Source: Salinicola lusitanus (GTDB lineage Bacteria > Pseudomonadota > Gammaproteobacteria > Pseudomonadales > Halomonadaceae). From it: a DNA stretch of 64,000 bases. Below are positions 25,940 to 38,891 of the stretch, in pieces. The position numbers and the translations under genes are program-made. The notes beneath the pieces are model-generated. The model saw only the letters and a program-made list of their open reading frames with translations, had not been told where the DNA came from and ran no database searches. Each line of letters opens with the position of its first letter. Position 1 is the stretch's first letter. The stretch is taken from contig NZ_PZJM01000006.1 of the NCBI RefSeq assembly GCF_003206045.1, forward strand, positions 116,779-180,778, written 5' to 3'.

Positions 25940-26926
25940 CTAGAGCCAGGTGGAGAGGGTGATCGAGCCGAATTGATCGCCATCGTCCTGGGTCTCGAAC
26001 TCGTGAGTTCGCCACACCGAGCTGTAGGTCAACTGCCAGCGATCCCAGGATACGGCGAGGCCGAGTTGGGCATCCCCCACCCAAGGCCGTCTATCCACGG
26101 AGTGGCTGTCCTCGAAGGTGTTGCCGTCGAGCAGCATGTTGTAGGCCATCAGCCGACCCTCAAGGTTGGCGAACAGGTACCAGTTGAAGCCGCTATCCTT
26201 CTCGAAGAAAACCCTGCTGCCTTGAGAGGGGGCCACGGCCGGCACGCCGAAGCTCTCGTCCAGCCCCTGCCCGATACGCAACCCCAAGCCGGTCGCACCA
26301 TAGGTGTAGAGATTGCCGACGGCCAGGCCGACCGACGGCCCGTATTCGGCTTCCAGCGCTCCCAGGTGGCCCTGTTTCCACCAGGCGGTCTGGTAGGCGA
26401 CATTGACGAAGGGCTCGTTGTGCAGCTGATTGTGCCAGCCCTCGGCTTCGTCGCTGCCGACCAGATGGTGAAAGTTGTTCTGTACCGTGTGGCCCCCCGC
26501 TCCCGGGCCGACAAGGCCGACGTCGAAATACACGCCACTGGTACGTCGCCATCCGCTCAACTGCTGGTCATCGAACAGGGAGAGTCCGGCGTAGAGGACA
26601 CCGGCGTAGGGGCGATCGTTCTCGATCAAGCCTCTCTCGTCGATGTCCTCCGGCGTATAGATCTGCTGTCCGAACCGGTAGGAGGCACCATCCAGCGAGG
26701 CGGCACTCCAGCCAGGAATCAGCTCCGCGAGGTCGCGGGTCCAGTGGTCCCGTGAAGGTCTGAAGGACCAGTCGGCCTCGATACCATTGGTGTAGTGACC
26801 GTCATCGCCGCTGGCGAAGATATCGTTTTCCGACTTCAGTGTCAGGATGCCATCCGCCCACGCGGTGCTGGAAATGGCCGCCATGGTTATGGCAAGGCCG
26901 GTTCTCGACCAGAGGTGTCCCTTCAT
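25940..26926 (-). CDS. lpxR: LpxR-like outer-membrane lipid A 3'-O-deacylase (DUF2219)
   Basis: A 328-residue beta-barrel protein. The signal peptide ends AISSTAWA and the mature start is DGILTLKSENDIFASGDDG. Salmonella LpxR uses an N-D pair, a hydroxyl residue and a histidine: here ENDIF, HYTNGIEADW and GGHTVQNNFHHLVG correspond. DRPYAGVLYAGLSLFDD is another family hallmark, and the chain ends in an aromatic-rich strand closing with TLSTWL. It should remove the 3'-acyloxyacyl group of lipid A in the outer membrane, altering charge and immune recognition. AAGGCGG precedes the ATG; the upstream 90 bases are AT-rich. Confidence 0.86.
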   Translation of the reverse strand: MKGHLWSRTGLAITMAAISSTAWADGILTLKSENDIFASGDDGHYTNGIEADWSFRPSRDHWTRDLAELIPGWSAASLDGASYRFGQQIYTPEDIDERGLIENDRPYAGVLYAGLSLFDDQQLSGWRRTSGVYFDVGLVGPGAGGHTVQNNFHHLVGSDEAEGWHNQLHNEPFVNVAYQTAWWKQGHLGALEAEYGPSVGLAVGNLYTYGATGLGLRIGQGLDESFGVPAVAPSQGSRVFFEKDSGFNWYLFANLEGRLMAYNMLLDGNTFEDSHSVDRRPWVGDAQLGLAVSWDRWQLTYSSVWRTHEFETQDDGDQFGSITLSTWL

Positions 26927-27028
26927 GTTCCGCCTTATTCCCTTAAAACGAATAATTGAATCTGCGGGACATACAATAGCGTACGTAAAACCTCGAGAAC
27001 ATAGAAAATTAGTATCACGCTAACAGAA

Positions 27029-27050
27029 AGCGGCGCCCTGGGGCGCCGCT
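27029..27050 (-). terminator. Terminator of the SlyB-like gene
   Basis: A nine-base stem (AGCGGCGCC/GGCGCCGCT) that on the minus strand runs into TTCTGTTAGC, 29 bases past the stop codon. Confidence 0.65.
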
Positions 27051-27078
27051 GGCATGGGATCTGGCTGTCGTCCTGCGA

Positions 27079-27546
27079 TCAGTAGGGGGCGACGCTGACG
27101 CTGGAGCCACTGGCGACCAGCTTGACACGTTGGCCGACTTGCCAGTTGCGGTCCGCCTTCTGGACGACCACGACGTTCTGGCCGCTGTCCTGGCGAATCT
27201 CCAGTTCGTAGCCATCGACGCGGTCGGTGGCCTGCTGGATCTTGCTGCCCGCCACCGTGCCACCGAGGGCGCCGGCCGCGGTCGCGATCGTGCGGCCGGA
27301 GCCACCGCCGACCTGGTTGCCCAGCAGACCGCCGATGACCGCGCCGCCCAGGCTGCCCAGCACGCTCTCGCCGTTGCCGCCCTGGATCTGTACCGGACGC
27401 ACCGACTGGATGGTTCCATAGCTCACGGACTGCGCCGTGCCCGCTTGATCTCCCCGGTAGACGTCACCCGAGTAGGTCGAGGTGTTGGTACAGCCCGCCA
27501 GAGCCAGCAGGCCCATGACCAGTGCGGGGGCGATGAGTCGTTTCAT
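27079..27546 (-). CDS. slyB: SlyB-like outer-membrane lipoprotein (glycine-zipper 2TM)
   Basis: A 155-residue lipoprotein with lipobox LLALAGC. Residues ~55-100 are a glycine zipper (SVLGSLGGAVIGGLLGNQVGGG, IATAAGALGGTVAGSKIQQ), the rickettsial 17-kDa-antigen fold. The C-terminal part (DGYELEIRQDSGQNVVVVQK, VGQRVKLV) matches SlyB. SlyB forms rings around outer-membrane proteins under stress in enterics. TAAGGAG lies before the ATG at 27546; the longer open frame upstream has no support. It is monocistronic. Confidence 0.9.
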   Translation of the reverse strand: MKRLIAPALVMGLLALAGCTNTSTYSGDVYRGDQAGTAQSVSYGTIQSVRPVQIQGGNGESVLGSLGGAVIGGLLGNQVGGGSGRTIATAAGALGGTVAGSKIQQATDRVDGYELEIRQDSGQNVVVVQKADRNWQVGQRVKLVASGSSVSVAPY

Positions 27547-27687
27547 GATGATTCTCCTTAACATCCAGGTATGGCTTCGTGCCCAGTACATTAAAACAGT
27601 GTTCTAAAACTAGTCCAGTGCTAATGAGTCCTTCGGCACTGTACCCAGCACGGATTGAGTGTAGGAGCCACTGGCAATTCCTGCCTC

Positions 27688-28875
27688 TCACTCCTGATGA
27701 TCCCGGTCGCTGTCGGCGAAGCCCAGACTGCCGCTGTCGACGAGCGTCGCCAGCAGGCGCGCGCCGCCTGGATGGTTGAGCGCACTGGCATCTATGGGCG
27801 CGTTCGACGCCAGCAGCCGGGCCAGCTCGAGCGGGCAGTCGACGGCGTCTCCGTCGACGAACAGGGTGGCGTTGGCCTCGTCCAGGCGGTGCCAGGCGAA
27901 ACGCGAGCCGAGGCTGCGGGCCAGTTCGTCGCCGCCCTCGAGCGCGGCGCGCAGCGCTTCCGGTGCGGTAGGGGAGTCTGGCGGGGCCAACTGATCCAGA
28001 TACTTGGGCTGCGTCATGGCACGCCCGAACCATTGCGCCATCTGATCGGGTCGGTCGATGACGTCCAGCAGTAGCCTGCGCACGCGGGCCACGGCCTGCT
28101 CGTCCAGCTCGCCCGACGCGAACGGTGGTTGCAGGTCGGGGTCGGCATAGCGTTGGCCGTCGCCGAGCTGTTCACCGATGTAGTCGGCGAAGGAGGTGAC
28201 GATCTCGTCGGCCGAAGGTGCCCGGAAGCCGATCGAGTAGGTCAGGCAATCGTCGGCTTCGCTGATACCGTGATGAGCCACGCCGGGGGGGAGGTAGAGC
28301 ATGTCGCCGGGCTCCAGTACCCACTCCTGGTCGGCCTGTACGGTGAAGTCTTCGAGGATGCGCAGATCGATCCCGTGGATCAGCCGGGCATCCGCGCCGG
28401 GGCTGCCGCCCAGCTGCCAGCGCCGGCGTCCGCTGGCCTGCAACAGAAAGACGTCGTACTGGTCGACGTGCGCGCCAACGCTGCCGCCTGGCGGCGCATA
28501 GCTGACCATGATGTCGTCGAGTCGCCAGCTCGGCAGAAAATCGAAGGACGCCAGCAGTTCGGCGACTTCCGGCACGTAGTGGTCCACCGCCTGTACCAGC
28601 AGCGACCAGCCGCTGGCGGGCAGGCGCGCGAAGGTCTCGTCGTCGAACGGCCCGTGGCTGACCTGCCACGCCTTGTCCGGCCCTTTCTCCTCCACCAGCC
28701 TGGCCTCGATTCCCTCTTCACAGGCGAGGCCGGCCAGATCGTCCGGTTCCAGGGGCGAGACGAAGTCGGGAAACGCACCGCGAATCAACAGCGGCGATTT
28801 CTGCCAGTGCTGACTGAGGAACTGGGCGGGGGTGAGACCACCGAGCAGCGTACGTGGCTTGTTGGCGGACGTCAT
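27688..28875 (-). CDS. roxA: Ribosomal protein uL16 arginine hydroxylase (JmjC oxygenase)
   Basis: A 395-residue Fe(II)/2-oxoglutarate oxygenase, the YcfD/RoxA family that hydroxylates an arginine of ribosomal protein L16. The N-terminal JmjC barrel has the iron ligands in GAHVDQYDVFLLQ (H-x-D) and the distal histidine in LPPGVAHHGIS. A C-terminal winged-helix-like region with LASNAPIDASALN follows. The ribosome site is GGAGAC. It starts 35 bases after purB ends, so it belongs to the mnmA-hflD-purB transcript, where E. coli has phoPQ in between. Confidence 0.92.
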   Translation of the reverse strand: MTSANKPRTLLGGLTPAQFLSQHWQKSPLLIRGAFPDFVSPLEPDDLAGLACEEGIEARLVEEKGPDKAWQVSHGPFDDETFARLPASGWSLLVQAVDHYVPEVAELLASFDFLPSWRLDDIMVSYAPPGGSVGAHVDQYDVFLLQASGRRRWQLGGSPGADARLIHGIDLRILEDFTVQADQEWVLEPGDMLYLPPGVAHHGISEADDCLTYSIGFRAPSADEIVTSFADYIGEQLGDGQRYADPDLQPPFASGELDEQAVARVRRLLLDVIDRPDQMAQWFGRAMTQPKYLDQLAPPDSPTAPEALRAALEGGDELARSLGSRFAWHRLDEANATLFVDGDAVDCPLELARLLASNAPIDASALNHPGGARLLATLVDSGSLGFADSDRDHQE

Positions 28876-28909
28876 GTCGGTCTCCTGGACGAAAACGTGT
28901 ACGGCGCGC

Positions 28910-30340
<1,431 letters not shown>

Positions 30341-30354
30341 TCATGGGCTCGACG

Positions 30355-30999
30355 TCAGTGAGTGTCGAGCTGCCGCAGGGTGCGCCGGATGGCGCTCCGC
30401 TGGAAGATCAGGCGCCAGCGGCGGCCCCCTTGCTGGTGCCAGAGGAGGGCGAAGCGAACGCCGGCGAGCAGGGCCGTGCGGATGCGTTCCGGCATCATTC
30501 GGCTCTGCAGCAAGCTGGGTTCGCCCTGCACCACGATCCGATAGCGGAAGGTGGAGAGTGTCTCCTGGTAGAGCTCGCCGAGGCTCGCGATCACGTTCTC
30601 GTGGGTCTCGCCGAAGTGCTCGGCCTGGCCCTGGACGCGCCCCAGCCGTTGGCCGAGGGTCTCCATCATGGCGCTGTCCTTGCGTAGCTTCTGCATCAGC
30701 AGCACCATCGAGAAGCCGTAGCGCATGACAGCCGGCTGCGCGCTCTGGCGTGACATGACTGCCAGCAGCGTGTCGATGCCCAGACGCAGGTTGTTGTGGT
30801 GGCCGCCGTAGATCGACTCGAAACTGGGCGGGTCGGTGTCCAGCGTGGCGTGAATCAGGGTATTCCAGGCGCGCTCGTCGCACTGCCCGGTGCGGGCCAG
30901 TTGATCGACGACGGATGCCGCCTGGAAGACGCCGGCCAGGGCCAGTGCCTGTCGGCCGTTGCTATCGAGCGGTGCCGATTGAATGGGCGTCGGGTTCAT
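30355..30999 (-). CDS. hflD: HflD-like protein (lysogenization regulator family)
   Basis: A 214-residue mostly helical protein. [45 protein letters not shown] and [20 protein letters not shown] follow the E. coli HflD pattern. HflD is a membrane-associated protein that binds phage lambda CII; its role for the host is unclear. It is placed as in E. coli between mnmA and purB. The ATG at 30999 overlaps the mnmA stop as ATGA. The longer open frame reaching 31383 is antisense or out-of-frame mnmA sequence. Confidence 0.9.
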   Translation of the reverse strand: MNPTPIQSAPLDSNGRQALALAGVFQAASVVDQLARTGQCDERAWNTLIHATLDTDPPSFESIYGGHHNNLRLGIDTLLAVMSRQSAQPAVMRYGFSMVLLMQKLRKDSAMMETLGQRLGRVQGQAEHFGETHENVIASLGELYQETLSTFRYRIVVQGEPSLLQSRMMPERIRTALLAGVRFALLWHQQGGRRWRLIFQRSAIRRTLRQLDTH

Positions 31000-32195
31000 G
31001 CCGAGCGCTGGCTCCCTGTCATGGCGGAGGGGGTGTCGGTGAGTTCGGCGACGGCGGCGCCATCGTCGGTTCCGGTGGCGCGAATGACGGCGCCGCCCAG
31101 GCAGACTTCGCCATCGTAGAGCACCAGCGATTGGCCTGGCGTGACCGCACGCTGTGGGGTATCGAACCGGACCTCGAGTTCGCCGTCGGCCAGCTGCGTC
31201 ACCTCGCAGGGAACGTCGTGCTGGCGATAGCGGGTCTTGGCGCTCAGGCGCGACGCCTCGGGCGGCGTTCCCGCGATCCAGGCTGCCGGCTCGCAGTAGA
31301 CGACATCGCTGTAGAGCAAGGGGTGTTCGCCCTGAACGACCACGAGGACATTGCGCTCGAGATCCTTGGCGGCCACGAACCACGGATCCTCGCTGTGGTT
31401 CCTCAGGCCTCCGATGCCCAGGCCGCGTCGCTGGCCCAGGGTGTAGTACATCAGCCCCATGTGTTCGCCGATCGGGTCACCTTCAGGCGTTTCGATTCGC
31501 CCGGGCTGGGCGGGGAGATACTGCTTGAGGAAGTCGCTGAAGCGCCGCTCACCGATGAAGCAGATGCCGGTGGAGTCCTTCTTGCTCGCCGTCGCCAGAC
31601 CGTGGCGCTCCGCCAGGGCTCGCACCTGCGGTTTCTCCAGCTCGCCAACGGGAAACAGCGTCCTCTCGATGGCGGCACCGGGAACCGCGTGCAGGAAATA
31701 GCTCTGGTCCTTGTTGCCATCCAGCCCCTTGAGCAACCGAGCCCGACCGTCGTCGTCGAGCCCTCTTCGCACATAGTGACCGGTCGCGATCAGGTCGGCG
31801 CCGAGCATTTCGGCGTAGTCGAGAAAGACTTTGAACTTGATCTCGCGGTTGCACAGGATATCCGGGTTGGGCGTGCGTCCGGCCTGATACTCGGCAAGGA
31901 AGTGTTCGAAGACGTTGTCCCAGTATTCGGCGGCGAAGTTGGCCGTATGCAGCTTGATCCCGAGGGTCTCGCAGACCGCCTCGGCGTCCGCCAGGTCCGC
32001 CATGGCGGTGCAGTACTCGGTGCCGTCGTCCTCGTCCCAGTTCTTCATGAACAGGCCCTCGACGTGGTAGCCCTGCTCCAGCAGCAGCAGCGCGGTCACG
32101 GAGGAGTCGACGCCACCCGACATGCCGACGATGACTTTCCGGGGGCCTTCGCTGGATGAGTGCGCGGTATCGCTGATTGCGCTGGCTGTGGTCAT
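30996..32195 (-). CDS. mnmA: tRNA-specific 2-thiouridylase MnmA
   Basis: A 399-residue enzyme that thiolates U34 of tRNAs for Lys, Glu and Gln, taking sulfur from the Tus relay. The PP-loop [16 protein letters not shown] binds ATP. The catalytic cysteines lie in [13 protein letters not shown] and [14 protein letters not shown], and [18 protein letters not shown] is the family central block. A ~25-residue extension rich in Ser/Thr precedes the core compared with E. coli (368 residues). GGAAA before the ATG at 32195 picks this start over 32279. Confidence 0.96.
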   Translation of the reverse strand: MTTASAISDTAHSSSEGPRKVIVGMSGGVDSSVTALLLLEQGYHVEGLFMKNWDEDDGTEYCTAMADLADAEAVCETLGIKLHTANFAAEYWDNVFEHFLAEYQAGRTPNPDILCNREIKFKVFLDYAEMLGADLIATGHYVRRGLDDDGRARLLKGLDGNKDQSYFLHAVPGAAIERTLFPVGELEKPQVRALAERHGLATASKKDSTGICFIGERRFSDFLKQYLPAQPGRIETPEGDPIGEHMGLMYYTLGQRRGLGIGGLRNHSEDPWFVAAKDLERNVLVVVQGEHPLLYSDVVYCEPAAWIAGTPPEASRLSAKTRYRQHDVPCEVTQLADGELEVRFDTPQRAVTPGQSLVLYDGEVCLGGAVIRATGTDDGAAVAELTDTPSAMTGSQRSA

Positions 32196-32402
32196 GACGA
32201 TTTCCGGGGCAGGTGAGGGCGGGTCGTGAGACCCTGCGCGCCAGTGGCGGTGCCCGGCGAGCGTGCAGGATCCGATCAACGACCGACTCGGATGAGCGGC
32301 CCGCGATTATAGCCGAAAGCGGGGTATCGCATCGAGCCCATCGACAATTTCCCGAGGGCTGGGCGTGTGGTGACAGGCGGCGAGGCCAATTCCGCTTACC
32401 GA

Positions 32403-32852
32403 TCAGCGCTCGCGAATGACATCGAGCGGGTAGCGGCGACCGTCGCGTGTGTCGCGCAGCCGTTGCATCACGACCGGGCTCCTCAGCCGGTGGCTGCGGT
32501 CGAGATCGTCGATCTCGTCGAAGGTGAGCCAGTGGGTGCCAATGATGCCTTTGTCCAGCGTATTGCCCAGATGGGCCAGTGGCAGGCTGAGGAACGCATG
32601 GCTGTGGAAGGTGAGGCCATCCGACGTCTGGTGGACGTAGAGCCCTAGATAGTCGGTGATGGCGACCTGCCAGGCAGACTCTTCGCGAACTTCTCGTTCG
32701 GCGGCCGCGATCAGGCGCTCACCCCGTTCCAGGTGGCCCGCGGGTTGGTTGAACAGGCTGAACGGGCCGCCGCGATCCTCCTCCACCATCAGGTAACGAC
32801 CTGCTCGCTCCACCACCACGGCAACGGTCACGCGAGGCGTCCAACGGTTCAT
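32403..32852 (-). CDS. nudJ: Nudix phosphatase NudJ-like
   Basis: A 149-residue Nudix hydrolase. The Nudix box spans [14 protein letters not shown] and REVREESAW, with all catalytic glutamates; the usual final glycine is alanine, as in some NudJ proteins. E. coli NudJ (YmfB) releases phosphate from nucleoside di- and triphosphates and from thiamin-type pyrophosphates. [16 protein letters not shown] and the position between rluE and mnmA match NudJ. The ribosome site GGGAGA lies before the ATG. The gap to mnmA (207 bases) suggests a separate start for the downstream genes. Confidence 0.88.
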   Translation of the reverse strand: MNRWTPRVTVAVVVERAGRYLMVEEDRGGPFSLFNQPAGHLERGERLIAAAEREVREESAWQVAITDYLGLYVHQTSDGLTFHSHAFLSLPLAHLGNTLDKGIIGTHWLTFDEIDDLDRSHRLRSPVVMQRLRDTRDGRRYPLDVIRER

Positions 32853-32987
32853 GTCATCATTCTCCCGACTCGATGCTCTGCCCTCGACATCCGGCCGTGG
32901 GACTCCAGCCGATCATACCCGGTCTACGCCAATTCGAAAGCCCGCTATCGGATTGGTGGGCCGGACGTCTGCCTGTTTCGCTTCGAT

Positions 32988-33590
32988 TCAGCGCTTGCGA
33001 GGGGAGTTCGAGCGCCGGTTCGCGTCGCGCCCAGGCGGACGCCGGGGGGCGTTCACCGTCTCGCTGCGCCAGTGGCCCGACGGCAGGTCGCCGAGCCGCC
33101 ACGGTCCGATGCCGACGCGGATCAGCCGCAGGGTCGGGTGACCCACGTGTGCGGTCATCCTGCGTACCTGGCGGTTGCGCCCTTCGCGCAGTTCTATCTC
33201 CAGCCAGGTCGTCGGCACCGAGGGCCGGTAGCGCACGGGAGGATCGCGGGGTGGCGGCTCCGTTGGCGCCAGCCTTCTGACCTTGGCCGGGCGAGTCGGT
33301 CCGTCCTTCAGGATGACCCCCTCGCGAAGCGCCTTCAGGGCGCTCTGGTCCGGCTCGCCTTCCACCTGGACCCAGTACTGCTTGGGCAGCTTGTGCCGGG
33401 GATCGCTGATACGGTGAATCAGCGCGCCATCTTCGGTCAGCAGCAGCAGCCCCTCCGAATCGTAATCGAGACGACCGGCGGGGTAGACACCGGGCACCTC
33501 GAGGCAGTCGGCCAGCGTTCGGCGCCCATGAGCATCGGTGAATTGGCAGAGCACGTTGTAGGGCTTGTGCAGCAGATAGATTCGACTCAT
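32988..33590 (-). CDS. rluE: 23S rRNA pseudouridine-2457 synthase RluE
   Basis: A 200-residue RsuA-family pseudouridine synthase that modifies U2457 in 23S rRNA. The start [19 protein letters not shown] is typical, the catalytic aspartate lies in [15 protein letters not shown], and [20 protein letters not shown] with LRLIRVGIG completes the fold. It lacks an S4 domain, as RluE does. The basic C-terminal tail (last ~25 residues) is low-complexity. The open frame begins at 33650, but MSRIYLL at 33590 is the family start. Confidence 0.92.
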   Translation of the reverse strand: MSRIYLLHKPYNVLCQFTDAHGRRTLADCLEVPGVYPAGRLDYDSEGLLLLTEDGALIHRISDPRHKLPKQYWVQVEGEPDQSALKALREGVILKDGPTRPAKVRRLAPTEPPPRDPPVRYRPSVPTTWLEIELREGRNRQVRRMTAHVGHPTLRLIRVGIGPWRLGDLPSGHWRSETVNAPRRPPGRDANRRSNSPRKR

Positions 33591-33809
33591 GGCGCGCCGC
33601 CCACGCTGGTTCTGGCCGGCTCTCGGGGCGCTCCCGGCGCGTCGCGCCATGGCGGGCAGCGGCGATCGAGACTATTTTCAGGGAAGGCTTGCATACCGGC
33701 TCCATCGGCCGCATCTTCAAGGAACTTCGGGTCTTCAACGGTATCCAATACCTCATCGAGTCCCGGCTTGCCGTATCTGAGCCGATGCATCCAGGGATTC
33801 ATCCTTACT

Positions 33810-34199
33810 ATGTCAGAGATCTCAAACAGAGTGTCGCCTTACCTTGCCAGGGAGCCGGCCCGCACGGGTATGACGCGTCCTCCCGACCCTGCACACGACG
33901 AGCAGGGTGATGTTGCCGAACAGGTGTCGGATCCGCAACTGGCGCCGCCGCCGATGTACAAGGTCGTGCTGTACAACGATGACTACACCCCGATGGAGTT
34001 CGTCGTCGAGGTGCTGCAGCGATTCTTCGCCATGGACAGCGAGAAGGCGGTTCAGATCATGCTGGCCGTCCATACCCAGGGGAAGGCGACCTGCGGCATC
34101 TTCACCCGTGACGTGGCGGAGACCAAGTGCCACCTCGTCAATGAATATGCGAAAGAGTGCGAGCATCCTCTCATGTGCGACGTGGATGCCGCGGAATAG
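33810..34199 (+). CDS. clpS: ClpA adaptor ClpS
   Basis: A 129-residue adaptor that binds primary N-degrons (Leu, Phe, Tyr, Trp) and passes them to ClpAP. The core [20 protein letters not shown] holds the N-D-D pocket; [40 protein letters not shown] and [12 protein letters not shown] complete the domain. The disordered N-terminus matters for gripping ClpA, so the start is relevant: ATG 33810 gives [11 protein letters not shown], resembling the pseudomonad N-terminus, while ATG 33870 would give a 109-residue form closer to E. coli. Neither has a well-spaced ribosome site. Next gene clpA, 112 bases on. Confidence 0.92.
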   Translation: MSEISNRVSPYLAREPARTGMTRPPDPAHDEQGDVAEQVSDPQLAPPPMYKVVLYNDDYTPMEFVVEVLQRFFAMDSEKAVQIMLAVHTQGKATCGIFTRDVAETKCHLVNEYAKECEHPLMCDVDAAE

Positions 34200-34311
34200 A
34201 TGGCGGACACACATCGTCGACGCTTTTGTCTTCGAAGACTTGCGAAACCGCTGTTTGTGCCCGATTGTGAAAGTGCCGACCGACGCCCTCAGTGGCTAAA
34301 AGGGGACTGCC

Positions 34312-36576
<2,265 letters not shown>

Positions 36577-36596
36577 ACCGGTCGCAACGGCACGAT

Positions 36597-36631
36597 AACG
36601 CCTCGCCATGGCAACATGGCGAGGCGTTTTT
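36597..36631 (+). terminator. Terminator after clpA
   Basis: A perfect 14-base stem (AACGCCTCGCCATG with its complement) around GCAA, running directly into five T. It starts 20 bases past the stop. Confidence 0.9.
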
Positions 36632-36738
36632 GGATTCGTATCATCTCTGATTGCCCGCCTGACGGAGATAGAATATCAGGACTGTTCCTGAGGGCGGGAA
36701 GCCGTTCGGGGAAGGCGGAGCCGGGACAGGCTCGCGAA

Positions 36739-36957
36739 TTAGCGAGAGCGGTAGACGATACGCCCTTTGGAGAGGTCGTAGGGAGTCAGCTCGACCTTGA
36801 CCTTGTCGCCGGTCAGGATGCGGATGTAGTTCTTGCGCATCTTGCCGGAGATGTGGGCAGTCACAACGTGGCCATTCTCCAGTTCAACGCGGAACATGGT
36901 GTTGGGAAGCGTGTCGACGACGACGCCTTCCATTTCGATATGATCTTCTCGTGCCAT
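36739..36957 (-). CDS. infA: Translation initiation factor IF-1
   Basis: A 72-residue S1/OB-fold protein that occupies the ribosomal A site during initiation. [40 protein letters not shown] and [20 protein letters not shown] are near-invariant bacterial IF-1 sequence. The length equals E. coli IF-1. It lies between clpA and aat, as in E. coli, and has a good promoter about 160 bases upstream. Confidence 0.98.
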   Translation of the reverse strand: MAREDHIEMEGVVVDTLPNTMFRVELENGHVVTAHISGKMRKNYIRILTGDKVKVELTPYDLSKGRIVYRSR

Positions 36958-37304
36958 ATAGGCGATCCCTCTTGAACGTGTTGAGAACGGGGCTTGGTTT
37001 GAGGGCCTGACACGGCGCCTCGCGGTTGGCTATCGACGCGGAATGCCGCGAAAGGCATGGGTGCCATTCACGTCATCATCGAACCAGCCCGCCCTTGGGC
37101 CTCTGAAGTGCGCGATATTATGGGCTATCTCGCCAGGGAAGGCAAAAATCCGTCGTAAATCGAATGGATCTCGGCTCATGGCCTATCGCCAGGCCTGCGG
37201 TGCGGGAGCTTTCGAACCGGTGAATCGTCTCTCCACCGTTCGGCGCTACCGAGGCGGATCGCGGCGCCGAGTTCGGCCTGGCGCGGTACGGTCCATCCTC
37301 GTCA
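36958..37304. other. Non-coding stretch between bpt and infA
   Basis: About 350 bases without a supportable gene. It holds the infA promoter (37117-37145) and a ~150-base infA leader containing short GC-rich inverted segments. I see no tRNA or clear terminator for bpt in it. Confidence 0.6.
37117..37145 (-). promoter_or_regulatory. Sigma-70 promoter of infA
   Basis: On the minus strand TTGCCT (-35, 37145-37140) and CATAAT (-10, 37122-37117) are separated by exactly 17 bases, each one or two changes from consensus. Start of transcription would be near 37110, 150 bases before the infA ATG. Confidence 0.6.
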
Positions 37305-38060
37305 TCACAGCGCCTTGGCGGGAACCATGCGCTGCCAGCGCCCCCCGTTGAGGTACTCCAGCGGTTGATAGTCCTGCTTGTAGCGCATTTTCTGGCAGGC
37401 CCGTATCCAGTAGCCGAGATAGAGATAGGGTAGCCGGCGCTCGCGCGCCAGCTCGATCTGGCTGAGTATGGCGAAGCCGCCGAGCGAGCGTCGCTCGAAG
37501 ATCGGATCCGGGTCGAAAAACGTATAGATCGCGGAGAGGCCGTGGCCCAGGCAGTCGGTGGCGGCCACTGCCATCAGATGATCGCCCAGCCGGAACTCCA
37601 GCAATTTGGCAAAAGGGTGTGCCTGGGTCAGAAACATCCGGTACTGCTCGCGGCTGGGGGGAAACATGTCGCCGTCGGCGTGTCGGGCGCGAATGTAGCG
37701 GGCATATAACGAGTAGTGTTGCTCGTCGAATACCGCCGGGCGCCATCGTGTGGTGAGATCCCGGTTACGGTTGATCAGTTTGCGCTGGGTCCGGCTGGGG
37801 GTAAAATCCTCGACCGGAATTCTGACGGAAGTGCAGGCGCTGCAGGCCTCGCAGTGGGGGCGATAGAGATTGCTGCCACTACGCCGGAAGCCCAGCAGGG
37901 TGAGAGCGTCGTAAACCTCGGGCGCGACCGTTTCCTCGGGGTCGAGAAACAGCGTCGTCGCCTCCCGTCCCTTCAGGTAGCTGCAGGGGTGGGGCACCGT
38001 CAGGAAGAAACGAAGATCGCGTGCCTGACGTTGCGGGTTGTTCGCATTGTCGCTGCTCAC
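37305..38060 (-). CDS. bpt: Aspartate/glutamate leucyltransferase Bpt
   Basis: A 251-residue aminoacyl-tRNA:protein transferase that adds leucine to N-terminal Asp or Glu, making them ClpS degrons. The N-terminal cysteines CEACSACTSVRIPVEDFTPS, then QRKLINRNRDL, MFLTQAH, YTFFDP, RSLGGFAILSQIELAR and YLYLGYWIRACQKMRYK match the Bpt/ATE family. The start is GTG at 38060, whose TG forms part of the aat stop (GTGA), a four-base overlap that couples the two transferases. Confidence 0.94.
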   Translation of the reverse strand: MSSDNANNPQRQARDLRFFLTVPHPCSYLKGREATTLFLDPEETVAPEVYDALTLLGFRRSGSNLYRPHCEACSACTSVRIPVEDFTPSRTQRKLINRNRDLTTRWRPAVFDEQHYSLYARYIRARHADGDMFPPSREQYRMFLTQAHPFAKLLEFRLGDHLMAVAATDCLGHGLSAIYTFFDPDPIFERRSLGGFAILSQIELARERRLPYLYLGYWIRACQKMRYKQDYQPLEYLNGGRWQRMVPAKAL

Positions 38061-38749
38061 GGTGGCTCCGTTGGCCAGAGGTCGGCCGGGTTGGGTGAGT
38101 TGACGTTGCCTTCAAGGTAGTCGATGAACGTCTCCCGGGCGATGTCTCTGGCACCCATGCTGGCCAGATGGGGGGTATGCATCTGGCAGTCGATCAAGGC
38201 GAAATCGTGCAGTCGGAGTCGCCGCGCCAGATGGACCAGGGCGACTTTCGAGGCGTCGGGGACGTGGCTGAACATCGACTCCCCGAAGAATATACGGCCG
38301 ATCGACAGGCCGTAGAGGCCGCCTACCAGCGTTTGCGCCCGCCAGACCTCGACACTGTGAGCGTGTCCCAAGCGGTGAAGCTCGAGATAGGCCTGTCGCA
38401 TCGCGTCGTCGATCCAAGTCCCCTCCGCGTCCGCGCGAGTCTCGGCGCAGGCCGTGATGACGCGCTCGAAGGCGTGATCGAATGTCACCGCGAAGCCACC
38501 GTTGCGGAGCCGTTTGGCCAGGCTTCTGCGGACACGTATCTCCTCGGGAAAGAGCACCATGCGTGGATCGGGGGACCACCACAGGATCGGCTGGCCCTCC
38601 GCGTACCACGGGAAGATGCCGCGGCGATAAGCGCTCAGGAGCCACTCCGACGTCAACGCGCCCCCGGCGGCCAGCAAGCCATCCGGTTCATCCAGGGCGT
38701 GGGAGACCGGCGGGAAGGCGACGAGATGAGGTGGTAGCCAGGGCAGCAT
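38057..38749 (-). CDS. aat: Leucyl/phenylalanyl-tRNA-protein transferase Aat
   Basis: A 230-residue enzyme that adds Leu or Phe to N-terminal Arg or Lys. FPPVSHALDEPDGLLAAGG, LLSAYRRGIFPWY, ILWWSPDPRMVLFP, TWIDDAMRQAYLELHRLGHA, GGLYGLSIGRIFFGESMFSH and LIDCQMHTPHLASMGA are all classic Aat blocks. The ATG at 38749 gives the family start MLPWLPP; the frame is open to 38836 but the extra 29 residues look non-native. It is the first gene of the aat-bpt pair. Confidence 0.96.
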   Translation of the reverse strand: MLPWLPPHLVAFPPVSHALDEPDGLLAAGGALTSEWLLSAYRRGIFPWYAEGQPILWWSPDPRMVLFPEEIRVRRSLAKRLRNGGFAVTFDHAFERVITACAETRADAEGTWIDDAMRQAYLELHRLGHAHSVEVWRAQTLVGGLYGLSIGRIFFGESMFSHVPDASKVALVHLARRLRLHDFALIDCQMHTPHLASMGARDIARETFIDYLEGNVNSPNPADLWPTEPP

Positions 38750-38891
38750 GCAGGGGACCCGATAGGAAAGCGATCCACAGCATAGCAAACACCGGAAGCG
38801 TGATCCTTGGCCTACCTTTGCCGAAAGAGGCATCAAGAATAGTTCAGCCGTTGCCGATAGATTCTCGACTCCTCAACCTGTGGAAAGAATC

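Noticed and set aside
32733..33809. Long in-frame extension upstream of clpS
   Set aside because: It is antisense to rluE and nudJ; ClpS similarity starts after 33810.
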